Shown: positions 52,786 through 62,845, counted from the first letter of the stretch. The stretch: DNA of 64,000 bases from Spirosoma aureum (GCF_011604685.1 NZ_CP050063.1:2812501-2876500); one strand, 5' to 3'. The notes: a model not told the origin generated them from the sequence alone. Numbers and translations: made by a program.

Positions 52786-54177
52786 ATGGCTTTACCAACA
52801 CCAACGACTCCGCCCAAAATTAAGTCGGGCGATAGCGGCAGTTACGGTCTTGCATTTGCACTCGTTACCAGCCTGTTTTTTCTGTGGGGATTGGCTAATA
52901 GTCTCAACGGCTCACTCATTAAGCAGTTTCAGATTGCACTTGACCTTAACCGTTTTCAGGCTGGCATCGTCGATTTTGCATTCTATCTGGGCTACTTTTT
53001 CATGGCTTTGCCCGCCGGATATGTCATGCGGAAATTTGGCTATAAACGCGGAATTCTGTTTGGCTTATTGCTCTACGGGGGAGGAGCATTCCTGTTTTAT
53101 CCGGCTGCCGAAGTCCGGGTCTATAGCTTCTTTCTGCTGGCTTTATTCACGATGGCTTGCGGTATTGCTTTTTTAGAAACAGCAGCCAATCTGTACGTTA
53201 CGGTGCTTGGCGATCCGGCTAAGTCGGAGTGGCGGCTGAACTTCTCACAGTCATTTAATGGCATCAGCATCATTCTTGGGCCAATTATCGGGGCGCTGTT
53301 TATCTTCTCCAAAACCGAATACACGCCCGAAATGCTCACTGCCATGGCTCCGGCCCAGGCAGAAGCGATCCGAATCGAGGAAGCACTCTCGGTGCAGGGG
53401 CCGTATCTTGTCATCGGTTCGATCATTGCCTTTGTGACCCTGTTGTTTGCCATTACAAAAATGCCCGAAGTGGGCGCTGAGGAAGAACAGGCTGCGGGGA
53501 AAACATCCATTTGGGGTGTATTGCGACATCGCCATCTGGCGCTGGGGGTTATTGCACAGTTTGCTAATGTGGGTGCTCAGGCAACTCTATGGGGCTATTT
53601 TGTTGATCTTAAGCTCGATTTCTCGCGTGATGAACACTGGGCACTGGCAGAAGCTTATATGAATGCTATTAATGCGATAACCGGCTCACCAACAGATCTG
53701 TCGGCGACGCAGATTGCGGGCTTTCACGCTTCGTTCGCACTGGTCCTGTTTATGCTGGGGCGATTCGTTGGTACGTCATTAATGACGCGTGTCAGGCCCA
53801 ATATCGTTCTGGCTATATATGCCATTGGAGCCGTAGCGATGGTCGTTATCGCTATGCTGGCTGGTGGACTGACGGCAGTGATTGCGTTGAGTTTTACGTA
53901 TTTCTTCCAGTCAATTCAGTTCCCGACTATCTTCGCGCTGGCTACTAAAGGGCTTGGTGTCGAGTCGAAAATTGCGTCGTCGCTGGTAATTATGAGCATT
54001 GTAGGTGGGGCTCTGATGCCATTGGTGGCTGGGGCTTTGTTCGCTAAGGGAGCGGTTTATGCCTTACTGGTTCCGCTAATTGGCTTCGCATTCATCGTCT
54101 ATTTTGCCCTGAACGGCTATCGGACCAACACCAGTGATCTACATAATCCAAATATTGCACCTGAACTTGCCCCTTAA
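52786..54177 (+). CDS. fucP: L-fucose:H+ symporter, FucP-type MFS permease
   Basis: This 463-residue inner-membrane importer has about twelve helices. Near the start is the FucP signature FALVTSLFFLWGLANSLNGS, then LIKQFQIALDLNRFQAGIVD, GYKRGILFGLLLYGGGAFLF and GIAFLETAANLYVTVLG. E. coli FucP uses Asp46 and Glu135 for proton coupling; the FLETAANLY block matches the Glu135 site, whereas the first site is Asn here (LANSLN). The start at 52786 (MALPTPTTPP) is chosen over a 35-residue longer N-terminus with no family match. The 118-bp gap before it is free of hairpins. A mutarotase follows 2 bases later. Confidence 0.9.
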   Translation: MALPTPTTPPKIKSGDSGSYGLAFALVTSLFFLWGLANSLNGSLIKQFQIALDLNRFQAGIVDFAFYLGYFFMALPAGYVMRKFGYKRGILFGLLLYGGGAFLFYPAAEVRVYSFFLLALFTMACGIAFLETAANLYVTVLGDPAKSEWRLNFSQSFNGISIILGPIIGALFIFSKTEYTPEMLTAMAPAQAEAIRIEEALSVQGPYLVIGSIIAFVTLLFAITKMPEVGAEEEQAAGKTSIWGVLRHRHLALGVIAQFANVGAQATLWGYFVDLKLDFSRDEHWALAEAYMNAINAITGSPTDLSATQIAGFHASFALVLFMLGRFVGTSLMTRVRPNIVLAIYAIGAVAMVVIAMLAGGLTAVIALSFTYFFQSIQFPTIFALATKGLGVESKIASSLVIMSIVGGALMPLVAGALFAKGAVYALLVPLIGFAFIVYFALNGYRTNTSDLHNPNIAPELAP

Positions 54178-54179
54178 CT

Positions 54180-54506
54180 ATGCGTTACTGTCTTGCTCTC
54201 GACCTCAAAGACGACCCAACTCTAATTGCTGAGTATGAGGGTTATCATAAAAAAATCCGACCCGAAATTGAAGCCAGCATCCGGGAATCGGGTATAACGG
54301 AGATGGAGATTTACCGAATCGGTAATCGACTCTTCATGATTATGGAAACCGACGAAACGTTTTCGTTTGAGGCCAAATCGGCCGCTGATGCTGCCAACCC
54401 GAAAGTACAGGAATGGGAAGCGCTCATGTCGACCTATCAACAGACCTTGCCGATGGCAAAACCGGGAGAAAAGTGGCTGCTGATGGATCAGATATTTAAG
54501 ATGTGA
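54180..54506 (+). CDS. L-fucose/L-rhamnose mutarotase (RhaM-like)
   Basis: This 108-residue dimeric alpha-beta barrel-type epimerase has YCLALDLKDDPTLIAEYEGY, EMEIYRIGNRLFMIMETDE and a final EKWLLMDQIFKM. It converts sugar anomers so that dehydrogenase or permease gets the right form. The family (DUF718) includes both RhaM and FucU-unrelated fucose mutarotases; fucose is inferred from the adjacent fucP, 2 bases upstream. Translation of the next ORF in the same transcript begins 47 bases later. Confidence 0.85.
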   Translation: MRYCLALDLKDDPTLIAEYEGYHKKIRPEIEASIRESGITEMEIYRIGNRLFMIMETDETFSFEAKSAADAANPKVQEWEALMSTYQQTLPMAKPGEKWLLMDQIFKM

Positions 54507-54553
54507 ATGTGATCGGGTTATACAAAAAGAGAGGCAGCTTTGAGAAAGGCCTG

Positions 54554-56734
54554 ATGAAGCTTATTTGTTTCCTGTTTCTGGTTTGCGTTGGTCAGGCTCT
54601 CTACGCTCAGTCGCCTAAATCGGCAGTGATTAGGCCCGATAATGGTCGTCCTACACTATTCGTCAACGGAGTTGCCCAAACGCCAACCTTTTATGCTCTT
54701 ACGCATGCGTATGGTGGCCGATGGTCGTGGGAGGAGGTGCCTGCCCGAAATCTGAATAATTTCTGCCAGATTGGCTTTCGGTTGTTTCAAGTTGATTTGT
54801 GGCTTGAAGATATCTGGGCTAAAAACAGCGACACACTCGATATCCGTAAGGCACAACGACAGGTGCGGGGAGTGCTCGATCAATGCGCCGATGCCAGCGT
54901 TGTCGTACGCATTCACGTCAACGCGCCCTTTTGGTGGAACAAAGCTAATCCGGATGAGTGCACACAATTTGCCGATGCGCTGGTCGATACAACCCTGAAA
55001 GCCGGGCCGCCGTATCATAATGAAGAACACGATATTCACGCAGCCCTGCGGGCGAGTCTGGCGTCGGCTAAATGGAAGCAGGAATCAGGGGAAAAGCTGG
55101 TCGAACTGTGCCGGAAACTAGCGAAAACTCCCGAAGGAAACGCCGTTATTGGCATGCATGTAGCCGGTGGTATTTACGGTGAATGGCATTATTGGGGCTT
55201 CATTGAGCATGATCCTGATACGGGTCCGGCCATGACGACTTATTTTCGCAACTGGCTCAGGACGAAATATAAAACCACTCAGTCACTTCAAAAAAACTGG
55301 CGCACAAAGGACTTTACTCTCGACAATGCAACGGTGCCCACTACCGTCGAGCGGCTTAGGACTCAGGATGGTTTTTTCAAAGATCCCGTTCAGGAGCAGC
55401 GTACGATTGATTACTTCAACGCTCAGCAACAAGTGGTAGCCGACGATGCGATCTACTTCTGCAGGCTGGTGAAAGAAACCTGGCCTCGTCCCATTGTTAC
55501 GGGCATTTTCTACGGCTATCTGCACATGACATTCAACCGTCAGACAGTGGGCGGACATTTGTTTATCAGGCAGATTCTGGACAGTCCTTACATAGACTAC
55601 TTATCGGCTCCACAAACCTATTGGCCCGACAGCCGAAAAGCGGGCGGGTCGGGTAATTCGCGGGGTATTATTGAATCGACGCTGTTGCATGGTAAACTAT
55701 GGTTCGATGAGATTGATAATGGCTATCTGCATGCTAAAAACGACTTTGAGAACATCCGTTACACGGAACGGTACGACTCGACCTACGCCAGTATCATTCG
55801 TCGGTGTGCCTTACTGCCACTGATGCGGGGTATTGGCTACTGGTTCTATGATTTTGGTCCACAGAAGGGTTTTGGCTGGTGGGATAATTCGAAATATCTG
55901 GCCAGTATGAAGGAGGAGAAACAGTTTTTCGAAAAACGACTGTCCATTCCCTACCATTCTGAAGCCGATGTACTGTATGTCTGGAGCCAGGATGTGTTTT
56001 ATTATTTGAAATCGGCCCCATTACCCATTACGGTTAATGTTATTGACCACTCCATTGAACAGGCCTTACGATCAGGAACGGTTGGCGATCAGGTCTATGA
56101 TTTTGATCTCGATCGACTTAATCTGGATCAATACAAAGCCATCGTATTCATGAACGTCTATAAATTGACGGATACCCAGCGGAAATTTATCAAGGAAAAG
56201 GTAGCAAAGAATGGGCGTACCATCGTCTGGAACTACCTGACGGGTTATTCCAATGGTGATCGATTAGACCTGAATTTTGTGAAATCGCTGACGGGTATGA
56301 ACCTGGAACGAACTCAGGTTAACCAGATCCCGATCGTGAAATTCCTGAAACCAAGCTATACCTATAAATTTAATGGAATTGTGGAGCCGATGCTGGTTGT
56401 GAATGATAAAACTACGCAGACTCTGGCCGAGTTAGATGAGACCAGACAGGCCGTGATCGCCCGCAAACAAGGTGAAGACTATACATCGGTTTTCTGTGCT
56501 TTACCGCTGAATGGCACGGACGGCTTCCGGGAGGTATTTCGGCAAGCTGGTTGCCATATTTACAACGAACAAAACGACTTTACCTACGCTAATTCGGGCT
56601 TGCTCCTGTTGCATACCAAAGAAGGTGGTTTGCGAACGATTCGACTAAAAAATGGAAAGGCGGTTAGGTTTCCGTTAAAACAGGGAACAAACCTGCTGCT
56701 GAATGCAACGACAGGTGAGGTGGTGTTGAAGTGA
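54554..56734 (+). CDS. exported glycoside hydrolase-like protein (clan GH-A type, family unassigned)
   Basis: This 726-residue protein has a signal peptide (MKLICFLFLVCVGQALYAQ; the start at 54554 exposes it). A TIM-barrel region (about 40-390) has a GH42-like beta-galactosidase look: RLFQVDLWLEDIWA, VVVRIHVNAPFWWNKANPDE and HVAGGIYGEWHYWGF with a candidate acid/base Glu. KLWFDEIDNGYLHAKND has a candidate nucleophile Glu. A Rossmann-like second domain (about 450-590; YVWSQDVFYYLKSAPLPITV) and a C-terminal beta domain follow. By its place in the fucose operon before a sulfatase it may cut a fucose-containing glycan in the periplasm. No named GH family can be assigned from sequence alone. Confidence 0.72.
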   Translation: MKLICFLFLVCVGQALYAQSPKSAVIRPDNGRPTLFVNGVAQTPTFYALTHAYGGRWSWEEVPARNLNNFCQIGFRLFQVDLWLEDIWAKNSDTLDIRKAQRQVRGVLDQCADASVVVRIHVNAPFWWNKANPDECTQFADALVDTTLKAGPPYHNEEHDIHAALRASLASAKWKQESGEKLVELCRKLAKTPEGNAVIGMHVAGGIYGEWHYWGFIEHDPDTGPAMTTYFRNWLRTKYKTTQSLQKNWRTKDFTLDNATVPTTVERLRTQDGFFKDPVQEQRTIDYFNAQQQVVADDAIYFCRLVKETWPRPIVTGIFYGYLHMTFNRQTVGGHLFIRQILDSPYIDYLSAPQTYWPDSRKAGGSGNSRGIIESTLLHGKLWFDEIDNGYLHAKNDFENIRYTERYDSTYASIIRRCALLPLMRGIGYWFYDFGPQKGFGWWDNSKYLASMKEEKQFFEKRLSIPYHSEADVLYVWSQDVFYYLKSAPLPITVNVIDHSIEQALRSGTVGDQVYDFDLDRLNLDQYKAIVFMNVYKLTDTQRKFIKEKVAKNGRTIVWNYLTGYSNGDRLDLNFVKSLTGMNLERTQVNQIPIVKFLKPSYTYKFNGIVEPMLVVNDKTTQTLAELDETRQAVIARKQGEDYTSVFCALPLNGTDGFREVFRQAGCHIYNEQNDFTYANSGLLLLHTKEGGLRTIRLKNGKAVRFPLKQGTNLLLNATTGEVVLK

Positions 56735-56779
56735 GCGACAATTAATTAGTACAGGTTTAATGCCTTATTCGAAAAAACA

Positions 56780-58318
56780 ATGACCTGGTTTACGAACGCT
56801 TTTTTGGGATTGATCACACTGCTTGGCCTGGCCGCTTTCCGTTGGTTTCCGGTAACGGAAATGGCTCCTCCCCGGCCAAACATAATCATTATCTTTTCCG
56901 ACGACCATGCCCTGCAAGCCATCAGCGCTTATGGTAGTCCATACATTCGAACCCCAAACATTGATCGCATTGGGCGCGAAGGGGCCGTGTTTCAGAATAT
57001 GTTCTGCACTAATTCGATCTGTGCACCTAGCCGGGCAACATTACTCACGGGGAAATACAGCCATAGTAACGGCCACCGCGACAATTACACCACCTTCGAC
57101 GCTAGCCAGCCGATGTTTCCGATGTACCTGCAACAGGCTGGTTATCAAACCGCCTGGATTGGCAAATGGCATCTTAAAGCTAATCCTCAGTACTTCGATT
57201 TCTGGGAAGTACTGCCGGGCCAGGGATTGTATTATAATCCTAATATCATTCAGATGGATGGCAAGACTGTTCGGAAAGAAGGCTATGTGACAAACCTGAT
57301 TACCGATGATGCGCTGAACTGGCTGCAAAATAACCGGGATACTTCGAAGCCGTTTTGTCTGGTAATTGGTCATAAAGCGCCCCACCGCGAATGGCAACCC
57401 GACACCACCGACCTGCACGCGTTTGATGGCCAGACATTTCCGTTACCCGCTACGTTTTATGACACCTACGAAGGCAGAAAAGCGGCCCAGCATCAGGATA
57501 TGCAGATTACAACCACCATGCGGTTGGGCCTCGACCTGAAAGTCGATATTGATACGATGCCAATCATTAAGCGCATGAATCCGGCTCAACTACGGGCCTG
57601 GAAAGCCTACTATGACCCGCTCAATCAAGACTTCAAATCTCGTAATCTGACGGGTAAAGCGCTGGATAACTGGAAGTACCAACGGTATATGCACGATTAT
57701 CTGGGCTGTGTTTTATCCGTTGATCGGAACGTAGGGCGTGTGCTCGATTACCTGGATAAACAGGGAATGCGCGACAATACTCTGATAATGTATTCATCAG
57801 ATCAGGGATTTTACCTGGGTGAACACGGCTGGTTCGACAAGCGGTTTATGTACGAGGAGTCGATGCATATGCCGTTGCTGGTTCGGTATCCGCCCAGACT
57901 CAAGGCGGGTTCTGTAACGAATCAACTGTTTGTCAACACCGATTTTGCGCCAACTATCCTGCAAATGGCGGGCCTGCCAATCCCGGCTGATATGCAGGGA
58001 AAGTCGTTTTTACCGCTGCCCAAACCCAGCGAGGCCCGCAAAGCGGTTTATTACCATTACTACGAATATCCGGCCGATCACCGGGTATTGCCTCATTTTG
58101 GTGTTCGCACAGATCGCTACAAACTGATATATTTTTACGGGAAAGGCGAATTCTGGGAGTTTTTTGATTTGAAAACCGACCCAAATGAGCTGAAAAATGA
58201 CTACAACAATCCCAAAAATCAAGCTATAATCAGCCAGTTAAAAAAGGAACTCAAGAAACAAACACTGGCCTATAAAGACACAGAAGCCGTCGACATGCTG
58301 GCCAAAGAAGGGCTCTGA
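56780..58318 (+). CDS. S1-type sulfatase
   Basis: This 512-residue exported type I sulfatase has an N-terminal hydrophobic segment (FLGLITLLGLAAF) and PNIIIIFSDDHALQAISAYG, with the Asp pair for Ca2+. The formylglycine motif is Cys81-A-P-S-R (NSICAPSRATLLTGKYSHSN). WIGKWHL, GHKAPHREWQP and SSDQGFYLGEHGWFDKRFMY complete the active site. The Cys needs maturation by an anaerobic or FGE-type enzyme not in this window. The best guess is removal of sulfate from fucose-containing algal glycans, inferred from the operon. It starts 45 bases after the hydrolase gene. Confidence 0.92.
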   Translation: MTWFTNAFLGLITLLGLAAFRWFPVTEMAPPRPNIIIIFSDDHALQAISAYGSPYIRTPNIDRIGREGAVFQNMFCTNSICAPSRATLLTGKYSHSNGHRDNYTTFDASQPMFPMYLQQAGYQTAWIGKWHLKANPQYFDFWEVLPGQGLYYNPNIIQMDGKTVRKEGYVTNLITDDALNWLQNNRDTSKPFCLVIGHKAPHREWQPDTTDLHAFDGQTFPLPATFYDTYEGRKAAQHQDMQITTTMRLGLDLKVDIDTMPIIKRMNPAQLRAWKAYYDPLNQDFKSRNLTGKALDNWKYQRYMHDYLGCVLSVDRNVGRVLDYLDKQGMRDNTLIMYSSDQGFYLGEHGWFDKRFMYEESMHMPLLVRYPPRLKAGSVTNQLFVNTDFAPTILQMAGLPIPADMQGKSFLPLPKPSEARKAVYYHYYEYPADHRVLPHFGVRTDRYKLIYFYGKGEFWEFFDLKTDPNELKNDYNNPKNQAIISQLKKELKKQTLAYKDTEAVDMLAKEGL

Positions 58319-58422
58319 TAAAAGAGTGTTGAGGTGGCATCAGGCGTGTTGAGTATAATCGGTGAACTACCCGCCACATGAAAACGGGGTTGGAACTAAA
58401 GCGATGATTTGTTGACGATAAC

Positions 58423-59643
58423 GTGTCCATCAGAATCCAGCTGGACGAGCGACTTGGCGTCAATTCGTACTTTTACGCCCGTAAAACGTGTTTTTTCACT
58501 CCAGAGCAATTCAGCACCTTGTCGGTATTTTTCGAACAGCTTTCTCTGATTTTAACCTATGCAGGCATTGTACAGGGAATTTTTGTTACGTTGCTCCTGA
58601 ACAGCAAGAGCGTTCGGGAGAGCCGGGCGAATCTGTTTCTCTCCATTTTGCTCCTGGCCATGTCGTTCAGTGTCCTGCACATTTTATATGCCGGACGGAT
58701 AATGATGCATTTTTCCATCAAAGCCTTCCGGCTTGGTGATCCTACTTTTTCCCTTATTGCTCCTTTGTTATGGTTTTATACTCAAGAACTTACGGGACAG
58801 AGAGCCAAACAATCGATTCGGTTAACCGTTCATTTTATCCCGTTCCTGGTACTGATATTTTTCTCCCTTATTCTAAAAAAAATACCTTCCGACGATCCCC
58901 TGATAATCCATTTAAATGGTCATTCACATTGGCTGGCTATTCTGTTCTGGCTATTCGTGGTCGTACAATTTTCAGTGTATCTATTCTTTATCAATAAACG
59001 ATGGCTGTCGTATCAGCGATTCATTGAACAGGAGGTCTCCAATACCGAGAATGTTAGCATTGCCTGGGTACGCTTTTTTATGGGGATCTTTCTGGGAATC
59101 ACACTCTTTTTTCTGCTTGTTCTGATTAACCTGATTCATCATGGCAATATGGCCTGGATAAATCGAACCATTGCAGTAATTTTCTCGCTGTCTATATTCG
59201 CTCTAGGCTACAAAGGGATACTTCAGAAGGAGGTTTTTCAGATTGATGACGTAGAAATTCCGGCGAATTCAGCTTCGGCGGAAACTGTGATTAAGAAACC
59301 CGACCAGCGGCTGATCGATCGTTTACGCCTGTTCATGGAAGACGAAAAGCCTTACCTCGATCCGGAATTAACTCTCAGCAGTCTGGCTAAACAGCTTAAT
59401 CTTAGCCGTAGTGTTTTGTCGCACCTGATCAATGAAGGCGTAGGCGATAATTTTTACGATTTCGTGAATAAATACCGTGTCGAGCAGGTAAAGGAATTTA
59501 TGAATGATCCTAAAATGAAACACTTTAGTCTGCTGGGAGTAGCCCTGGAAGCCGGGTTTAAATCTAAATCGACCTTCAATCTGATCTTCAAACGCTTTAC
59601 TGGCCTGACCCCAACCGAGTATATGAAAACGGTTTCGAAATAA
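58423..59643 (+). CDS. membrane-anchored AraC-family regulator
   Basis: This 406-residue protein has seven or so N-terminal membrane helices (about 40-275; LILTYAGIVQGIFVTLLLNS, LFLSILLLAMSFSVLHILYA, FIPFLVLIFFSLILKKI). A C-terminal AraC-type double helix-turn-helix follows (about 305-405; LTLSSLAKQLNLSRSVLSHL, FKSKSTFNLIFKRFTGLTP). The start is GTG at 58423. Such fusions are common in Bacteroidota and probably sense a signal at the membrane while bound to DNA. It may regulate the sugar operon just upstream or the ABC genes downstream; neither is shown by sequence. Confidence 0.88.
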   Translation: MSIRIQLDERLGVNSYFYARKTCFFTPEQFSTLSVFFEQLSLILTYAGIVQGIFVTLLLNSKSVRESRANLFLSILLLAMSFSVLHILYAGRIMMHFSIKAFRLGDPTFSLIAPLLWFYTQELTGQRAKQSIRLTVHFIPFLVLIFFSLILKKIPSDDPLIIHLNGHSHWLAILFWLFVVVQFSVYLFFINKRWLSYQRFIEQEVSNTENVSIAWVRFFMGIFLGITLFFLLVLINLIHHGNMAWINRTIAVIFSLSIFALGYKGILQKEVFQIDDVEIPANSASAETVIKKPDQRLIDRLRLFMEDEKPYLDPELTLSSLAKQLNLSRSVLSHLINEGVGDNFYDFVNKYRVEQVKEFMNDPKMKHFSLLGVALEAGFKSKSTFNLIFKRFTGLTPTEYMKTVSK

Positions 59644-59708
59644 GACGTCCAACAGGATTTTGCCAGACGATCAGCGTGCTCTTGTTCCCGAACATTGCCT
59701 AAAAACAA

Positions 59709-60416
59709 ATGAACAAGGTGCAACATAAAAACGCAATCGAACTCACCAGCGTCACGAAATCATTTACGCTGGCTTCCGGCTCATTTCAGGCCTTGAAAAA
59801 TGTTACCCTTCGTATTCCGGCGGGGCAATTGGTGGCCGTAACCGGCAAATCGGGTAGTGGGAAATCCACATTGCTCAACCTCATTACCGGTATAGACAAG
59901 CCATCCGAAGGAAGTGTTTCAGTCAATGGAGTTCATATTGACAAACTTTCAGAGAGCGCGCTGGCTTCCTGGCGGGGCCGAACCATTGGGGTAGTGTTCC
60001 AGTTCTTTCAGCTGCTTCCTACGCTGACAATTCTGGAGAATGTAATGCTACCCATGGATTTCTGCGATTCATACCCGAAAAAGGACAGGAAAGTACGAGC
60101 TCTCCAGCAGTTAGATCGGGTAGGCATTCTTGACCAGGCTGATAAGTTTCCCTCGGCCTTATCGGGTGGTCAGCAGCAACGGGCGGCCATTGCAAGGGCT
60201 TTGGCAAACGACCCTCCCATTGTCGTTGCCGATGAACCAACCGGTAATCTGGATTCTCAAACGGCATCCTCCATTTTCCTATTGTTCGCTTCGCTGGCTC
60301 ATGCAGGTAAAACCGTCATTGTTGTTACCCACGAAAAAGAATTCTCGGCCTTTTTTGAGAATACGATCGCTATTTCGGATGGGGTTATTACCAATACATC
60401 CACGGTATCAGCCTAA
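59709..60416 (+). CDS. ABC transporter ATP-binding protein (MacB/LolD type)
   Basis: This 235-residue ATPase has Walker A VTGKSGSGKSTLLNLITGID, the Q-loop GVVFQFFQLLPTLTILENV, the signature ALSGGQQQRAAIARALANDP and Walker B PIVVADEPTGNLDSQTA. The H-loop is VIVVTHEKEF. This pattern is that of the MacB/LolD branch with FtsX-type permeases. The permease gene follows 15 bases later. It powers mechanotransmission of a periplasmic or membrane substrate (lipoprotein, peptide or drug). Confidence 0.93.
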   Translation: MNKVQHKNAIELTSVTKSFTLASGSFQALKNVTLRIPAGQLVAVTGKSGSGKSTLLNLITGIDKPSEGSVSVNGVHIDKLSESALASWRGRTIGVVFQFFQLLPTLTILENVMLPMDFCDSYPKKDRKVRALQQLDRVGILDQADKFPSALSGGQQQRAAIARALANDPPIVVADEPTGNLDSQTASSIFLLFASLAHAGKTVIVVTHEKEFSAFFENTIAISDGVITNTSTVSA

Positions 60417-60431
60417 CTACACTCTGAACTC

Positions 60432-62840
60432 ATGAAAATCAGATACCTGAAAGTCCTGCGGGACCTGACATCGGATTACCCGAAAAACCTGATGCTAGTC
60501 CTCGCAATTGCCATTGGCGTATTTGGGATTGGTAGCATCCTGGGCGGTTATGCGGTCGTGAAGCGGGAAATGGCAGTGAATTACCTGGGCACCCAACCAG
60601 CCTCGGCCACTATTGAGCTGGAAGAAGGTATTTCGCGTGAACTAGTCGATCGTGTAAAAACGCTGCCCGGTATTCAGGAAGCCGACCGGCGCGCTACGTT
60701 GCAGGCCAGAATGAAAATCCACGATAAGTGGTATCCCTTACTGCTTTTTGTTATTGACGATTTCAGGAAGCTACGTATCAGTAAATTCAATCATGTATCT
60801 GGCGATACCGAACCTGCACTAGGGGCGATGCTTGCCGAACGAACGGCGTTGGGCATGATGGATGCCGGAGAAGGGGCAGAAATTACGATAAAAACCCAAA
60901 ACGGTTCACCAAAGCTAATCCGAATAACGGGCACTGTCCACGATCCGGGGCTGGCTCCGGCCTGGCAGGAACAGGCTGGTTATGGGTACATTACGCTGGC
61001 TACGCTGCACTGGCTGGGAGAGAGCCAAAATTTTGATCAGCTCAAAATAAAGGTGAATACGCAGGAAAACTCCAGGCAGCACATTACCCAGCAGGCAAAA
61101 GCGGTTGCGGCCTGGCTAACGAAGGAAGGCTATGCGATCCACGAAATTCAGGTTCCACCACCGAATCGGCACCCTCATCAGGGTCAAATGAATGCCGTGA
61201 TGTCCATTTTTATCGTATTCAGTTTTCTTATTCTGATTCTGGCATCCATTCTGGTTGCTACATCAATGGCTACGCTGATGGTGAAACATATTCGTCAGAT
61301 TGGCGTCATGAAAACAATTGGTGCTAACTCGGGGCAGATCGCCAGACTTTATCTGTTTATGATGTTTTTGCTCTGTCTGGCAGCTTTAAGTATCGGCATA
61401 CCCTTCAGTTGGCTGGCTGCCTCGATCTTCTACACAAAAATTGCCGTGCTGCTCAATATCGACCTGACCGATCGCTCGATACCGAATTGGGTGTTTCTGG
61501 TACAGATGGGTACTGGTATTATCATACCTGTTCTGGCCGTTTCGGTTCCCGTTATCCGGGGAAGCAGGCTGTCGGTACGGAGCGCTATGGATCATTATGG
61601 ATTATCACAAACGAGTTCGCTTCATTCAAACTGGGTTACCCGGCTAACTCAGGCCCGCTTTTTAGGCGATACGCTTAAGCTTTCTCTGCGGAATGCTTTT
61701 CGTCAACGCTCACGATTGGGTATGACACTCGGTTTACTGGCCGCTGGTGGAGCTACGTTTATGACGGCGATGAATGTCTCAGAAGCCTGGACTAATAACC
61801 TCCGCCGAATTTATACGCAACGGTTATATGATCTTGAAATACGGCTAAATCAGCCTATTCAAGCCGAAACGCTGGTGGAAAAACTGAAGAATATACCTGG
61901 GGTGAAGATCGTGGAAAGGGGTAATTATGCCCCGGCTTCATTCCTGAAGGATGGCCCTTATAGCATTACGCAAACGTATCCAGATAAAGGGCACGGCAGT
62001 TTTACGATACAGGCGATTCCGATTCCTACCCGATTATTAAAACCCACCTTACTCGAAGGGAACTGGTTAAGTAAGCGTAACGCAACCGATGTGGTATTGA
62101 ATCAGTTAGCCCGCGCCGTATCGCCGGGTATCAAACTAGGTGACACCCTAACGCTATCCGTCGACGGAAAAGCAACAACCTGGAATGTGATCGGATTTAC
62201 GGAAGATGTTGGTTCTCCGGCAACCGCTTATGTTTCTTCAGATGCCTTTGCCAGGTACATGGCTACTGACGGACGCTCTACATCATTGCGTATTGCGTTT
62301 ATGGATCGGAATAAAGCGTATGCCGCAGACAAAACCCGTGCAGTTGAAAAAGTACTTGAGCGAGATAATATCCCCGTTCGTTCGAGCGTTCCGGTCTGGC
62401 TGTTGCATAATGCCATTGCGGGCCACATGAAGATCTTAATAAATTCACTACTGGCAATGGCCATACTCATGGCATTGGTCGGTACGCTTGGGTTACTGTC
62501 TACGATGAGTATGAATGTTATGGAGCGAACGCGCGAAATCGGTGTGATGCGGGCCATTGGCGCAACGCCACGAAAAATCAGAAACCTGATTGTGTGGGAG
62601 GGACTGGCAATTGGGGCCATAAGTATTGTACTCGCCTTTGGATTCTCTCTTCTTCTATCAACCTATCTTGGGCGTTTTATTGGCAATATGGCTTTCCGTA
62701 CGCAATTAGGACTCATAATTTCACCGCTTGCTTGTAGTATCTGGGTCGGAATTATTATAGCCGGTTCCTATCTGGCAACTTTATTTCCAGCGCGCCGGGC
62801 AAACAAGCTCACCACACGCGAAGCCCTGGCTTATGAGTAA
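60432..62840 (+). CDS. FtsX/MacB-type ABC permease with duplicated core
   Basis: This 802-residue inner-membrane protein is built like two linked FtsX units. There is a first helix (about 18-40; NLMLVLAIAIGVFGIGSILG), a periplasmic MacB_PCD-like domain (about 45-245), then three helices (about 260-375). A second unit begins near residue 415 (LKLSLRNAFRQRSRLGMTLG), with a second periplasmic domain and final helices. IGVMRAIGATPRKIRNLIVW and ARRANKLTTREALAYE are typical FtsX endings. The pair with the ATPase gene is complete; no membrane-fusion protein (MacA-like) accompanies it. The substrate is unknown. Confidence 0.9.
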   Translation: MKIRYLKVLRDLTSDYPKNLMLVLAIAIGVFGIGSILGGYAVVKREMAVNYLGTQPASATIELEEGISRELVDRVKTLPGIQEADRRATLQARMKIHDKWYPLLLFVIDDFRKLRISKFNHVSGDTEPALGAMLAERTALGMMDAGEGAEITIKTQNGSPKLIRITGTVHDPGLAPAWQEQAGYGYITLATLHWLGESQNFDQLKIKVNTQENSRQHITQQAKAVAAWLTKEGYAIHEIQVPPPNRHPHQGQMNAVMSIFIVFSFLILILASILVATSMATLMVKHIRQIGVMKTIGANSGQIARLYLFMMFLLCLAALSIGIPFSWLAASIFYTKIAVLLNIDLTDRSIPNWVFLVQMGTGIIIPVLAVSVPVIRGSRLSVRSAMDHYGLSQTSSLHSNWVTRLTQARFLGDTLKLSLRNAFRQRSRLGMTLGLLAAGGATFMTAMNVSEAWTNNLRRIYTQRLYDLEIRLNQPIQAETLVEKLKNIPGVKIVERGNYAPASFLKDGPYSITQTYPDKGHGSFTIQAIPIPTRLLKPTLLEGNWLSKRNATDVVLNQLARAVSPGIKLGDTLTLSVDGKATTWNVIGFTEDVGSPATAYVSSDAFARYMATDGRSTSLRIAFMDRNKAYAADKTRAVEKVLERDNIPVRSSVPVWLLHNAIAGHMKILINSLLAMAILMALVGTLGLLSTMSMNVMERTREIGVMRAIGATPRKIRNLIVWEGLAIGAISIVLAFGFSLLLSTYLGRFIGNMAFRTQLGLIISPLACSIWVGIIIAGSYLATLFPARRANKLTTREALAYE

Positions 62841-62845
62841 TGAAC

